NCBI RefSeq assembly: GCF_038003085.1
Contig: NZ_JBBOOM010000001.1
Coordinates: 1,860,001 to 1,924,000, forward strand
Direction: 5' to 3'
Length of the DNA stretch: 64,000 bases
Source of the DNA: Psychrobacillus sp. FSL K6-2836
Lineage (GTDB): Bacteria; Bacillota; Bacilli; Bacillales_A; Planococcaceae
Of the stretch, positions 62,302 to 64,000 are shown piece by piece. Both the position numbers and the translations under genes were made by a program. The first letter of the stretch is position 1. Every line of letters begins with the position of its first letter. The notes beneath the pieces were generated by a model, which saw nothing but the letters and a program-made list of their open reading frames with translations, was not told where the DNA came from and made no database searches.

Positions 62302-63458
62302 ATTAATAACCTCCCTTTTTCATTTACACTTTTATAGAAATAAGATCGAACAACTTGTTCAGCGCATGAAGTTAGTAACCCTTCTGCATTATCAACTGCT
62401 TCTTTTAACGTCATTGGCCTATTTATAATGCTATTTATACTTACAACACCATGATCATAAAGAGCCTCAATGTCCTCCCCTATAGATCCAGCTATAATAA
62501 TGGTTGGAACATTATTACTTTTTGCTAGTTGAGCGACTCCTAACGCAGTTTTTCCAAATATTGTTTGACTATCAACTTTTCCTTCTCCTGTAATAACTAA
62601 ATCAGCATTTTCCAATTCATCTTCTAGTTTAGTGTACTCAAGTACTACATCTACTCCACGTTTCATCTCAATTGGAAAGAATGCTTGAAATGCTCCTCCT
62701 ATTCCACCTGCTGCACCAGCACCCGGCTGATTATGAAGTTCAATTCCTGTGGTTTTAGCAATCTCATCCGCCCAAACAAGCATATTACTATCCAAGAAAT
62801 TAACCTCTTCTACTGAGGCGCCTTTTTGAGGTCCAAAAACATGAGAAGCTCCTTGTAGACCAACTAATGGATTTTGAACGTCAGAAGCAATGATAAATCT
62901 ACTTTTACTAATTCTTTTATCAAAAGAATTTATGTCAATACGATTAACCTTACTTAACTCTCCTCCTCCCCAGCTAATCTCATTTCCTTGTTCATCCAAA
63001 AGATGCATTCCCAGTGCCTGTAACATTCCACTTCCTCCATCATTTGTTGCAGAACCACCCAAACCAATAATGAAAGTAGTGAAACCATCATTAAGAGCTT
63101 GTAAGATCAACTCTCCTGTACCATACGTAGTTGCTTCTAGAGGACAAAGCTCTCCTTCAGGTACTAGCTGTAGTCCAGATGCAGAAGCCATTTCAATAAC
63201 ACAGGTTTCTCCGTCTCCTAGTACTCCATATGCTGCTTCTATTTGATTGCCTAGAGGCCCAATTACAAGTACCTTTCTTATTTCCCCCCCTGTTGCTGCG
63301 ACTAAAGTTTCCATTGTACCTTCACCACCATCACCAACAGGGAGTAATATAGTTTCAGCATCACTAAACACTTTTTTTATGCCTCTGTCTATGGAACTTG
63401 CTGCTTCAACTGCGCTTAAACTCCCTTTAAATGAATCTGGGGCAATAATAATTCTCAT
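62298..63458 (-). CDS. glxK: glycerate kinase (GlxK/GarK family)
   Basis: 386 residues from ATG 63458 (AGGAGG upstream). Starts MRIIIAPDSFKGSLSAVEAA; the family motifs PVGDGGEGTMETLV, GTGELILQAL and GLGGSATNDGGSGMLQALG (about residues 120-140) follow, with LVITGEGKVDSQTIFGKTALGVA later. Phosphorylates D-glycerate to a phosphoglycerate. First gene of the minus-strand operon; the CdaR gene is divergent. Confidence 0.93.
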   Translation of the reverse strand: MRIIIAPDSFKGSLSAVEAASSIDRGIKKVFSDAETILLPVGDGGEGTMETLVAATGGEIRKVLVIGPLGNQIEAAYGVLGDGETCVIEMASASGLQLVPEGELCPLEATTYGTGELILQALNDGFTTFIIGLGGSATNDGGSGMLQALGMHLLDEQGNEISWGGGELSKVNRIDINSFDKRISKSRFIIASDVQNPLVGLQGASHVFGPQKGASVEEVNFLDSNMLVWADEIAKTTGIELHNQPGAGAAGGIGGAFQAFFPIEMKRGVDVVLEYTKLEDELENADLVITGEGKVDSQTIFGKTALGVAQLAKSNNVPTIIIAGSIGEDIEALYDHGVVSINSIINRPMTLKEAVDNAEGLLTSCAEQVVRSYFYKSVNEKGRLLI

Positions 63459-63601
63459 AAAATTCTCCTCCTGAAAACGGTTACATCTTGTATTCAAAAT
63501 TATATGAATCTTAACTCAATTAGTCTATAGTTGTACCATACAGAAATATATATATAAAACTGCTAATTTTTGTTTACTTTGACTAAAGGATGAGGGAATC
63601 T

Positions 63602-64000
63602 ATGCATATGCTAACCAAAACAATGGCCAATGAAATTGTGAAAGAGACTTCTAAAAGGTTAAATCGCAACGTTAATATCATGAACATGGAAGGTAAGATC
63701 ATTGCAACGCAAGATAAATCTAGAATAGGCTCTATTCATAAAGGAGCAATGGAAGTTCTAAAAAACAAAAAAACACTTACTATTCACATGAATGAAAAAG
63801 AAAATTGGGATGGTGCCCAACCTGGTATTAATCTGCCAATTGTCTTCCTGGAGCAAGTCATAGGTGTTATCGGTATAACTGGGGATCCTAATGAGATGGG
63901 TAGTATTGGAGAAATGGTTAAAATGACTACTGAACTGATGATTAGACAAGAATTTATGGACTCGCAAATGGAATGGAAACAACGAACTAAAGAAACTATT
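63602..64000 (+). CDS. CdaR-family sugar-diacid regulator, C-terminus beyond window
   Basis: 133 codons visible, ATG 63602 with GATGAGGG upstream, open to the right edge. The N-terminal domain matches the sugar diacid recognition domain: ANEIVKETSKRLNRNVNIMN, EGKIIATQDKSRIGSIHKGA, INLPIVFLEQVIGVIGITGD, and EMVKMTTELMIRQEF. The HTH expected at the C-terminus is cut off. Homologues activate glycerate and glucarate genes, consistent with control of the divergent glxK-lar operon. Confidence 0.87.
   Translation, partial: MHMLTKTMANEIVKETSKRLNRNVNIMNMEGKIIATQDKSRIGSIHKGAMEVLKNKKTLTIHMNEKENWDGAQPGINLPIVFLEQVIGVIGITGDPNEMGSIGEMVKMTTELMIRQEFMDSQMEWKQRTKETI

Overview
The window looks like low-GC Gram-positive DNA of the order Bacillales. 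Supporting signs are Bacillus-type gene content (KatE, YdbS/YdbT, OpuA with GbsR, KinB-like kinases, LXG toxin), strong AGGAGG ribosome sites with frequent TTG/GTG starts, CcpA cre-like and Fur-like operators, and an interspersed repeat (37901-38110) of a kind I associate with Planococcaceae/Bacillaceae. The genus is not established. Gene content looks chromosomal, although one plasmid-type partition cassette (50588-52658) is present.

Layout. 1-4046: end of an alpha/beta hydrolase, then an LXG nuclease toxin with two SUKH (SMI1/KNR4) immunity genes. 4410-6458: large KatE-type catalase. 6859-27150: the main accessory region, a glycan-catabolism locus. Read along the minus strand from 22727, it holds an RpiR regulator, a DUF624 membrane protein, a sugar-binding lipoprotein, two permeases (no ATPase), a DUF4127 protein, an FAD oxidoreductase, a cytosolic GH10-like (GHL10) hydrolase, NanE, a ROK kinase, an esterase, a GH20 enzyme, an SGNH hydrolase and a CE7 deacetylase. 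Next to it lie a secreted protein of unknown function (+) and a 959-residue secreted GHL10 protein. I infer that an acylated amino-sugar glycan is cut outside, imported, and dismantled in the cytosol to ManNAc, which NanK/NanE turn into GlcNAc-6-P. No sialate lyase or MurNAc etherase is seen, so the substrate is open.

27402-42446: a glycosyltransferase remnant, two paralogous KinB-like histidine kinases (one with degenerate ATP boxes), a cupin, a four-gene two-component/ABC module of the peptide-antibiotic type, a lipoprotein, an MscS channel, a Fur-box siderophore-binding lipoprotein, YdbS/YdbT, and an ArsR-AHSA1 pair whose mRNA appears leaderless. 42497-46140: ascorbate-type PTS IIC, IIB and PRD regulator. 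46442-50234: OpuA glycine betaine importer divergent from a GbsR regulator, with a near-ideal operator between them.

50588-52658: actin-like ATPase, a ParR-like adaptor and iterons. 53069-56221: SWIM/SNF2 helicase. 56745-64000: glycerate kinase, KdgT-type permease and the nickel-pincer set larA-E-B-C, divergent from a CdaR regulator that runs off the right edge. The pairing suggests that this LarA acts on a hydroxyacid such as glycerate or a sugar acid rather than lactate.

Two short interspersed repeat families recur. Family 1 is an ~80-bp inverted-repeat element with six copies. Family 2 lies at gene boundaries of the glycan operon; there it supplies or borders stop codons, and one copy is embedded in frame in the DUF4127 gene.
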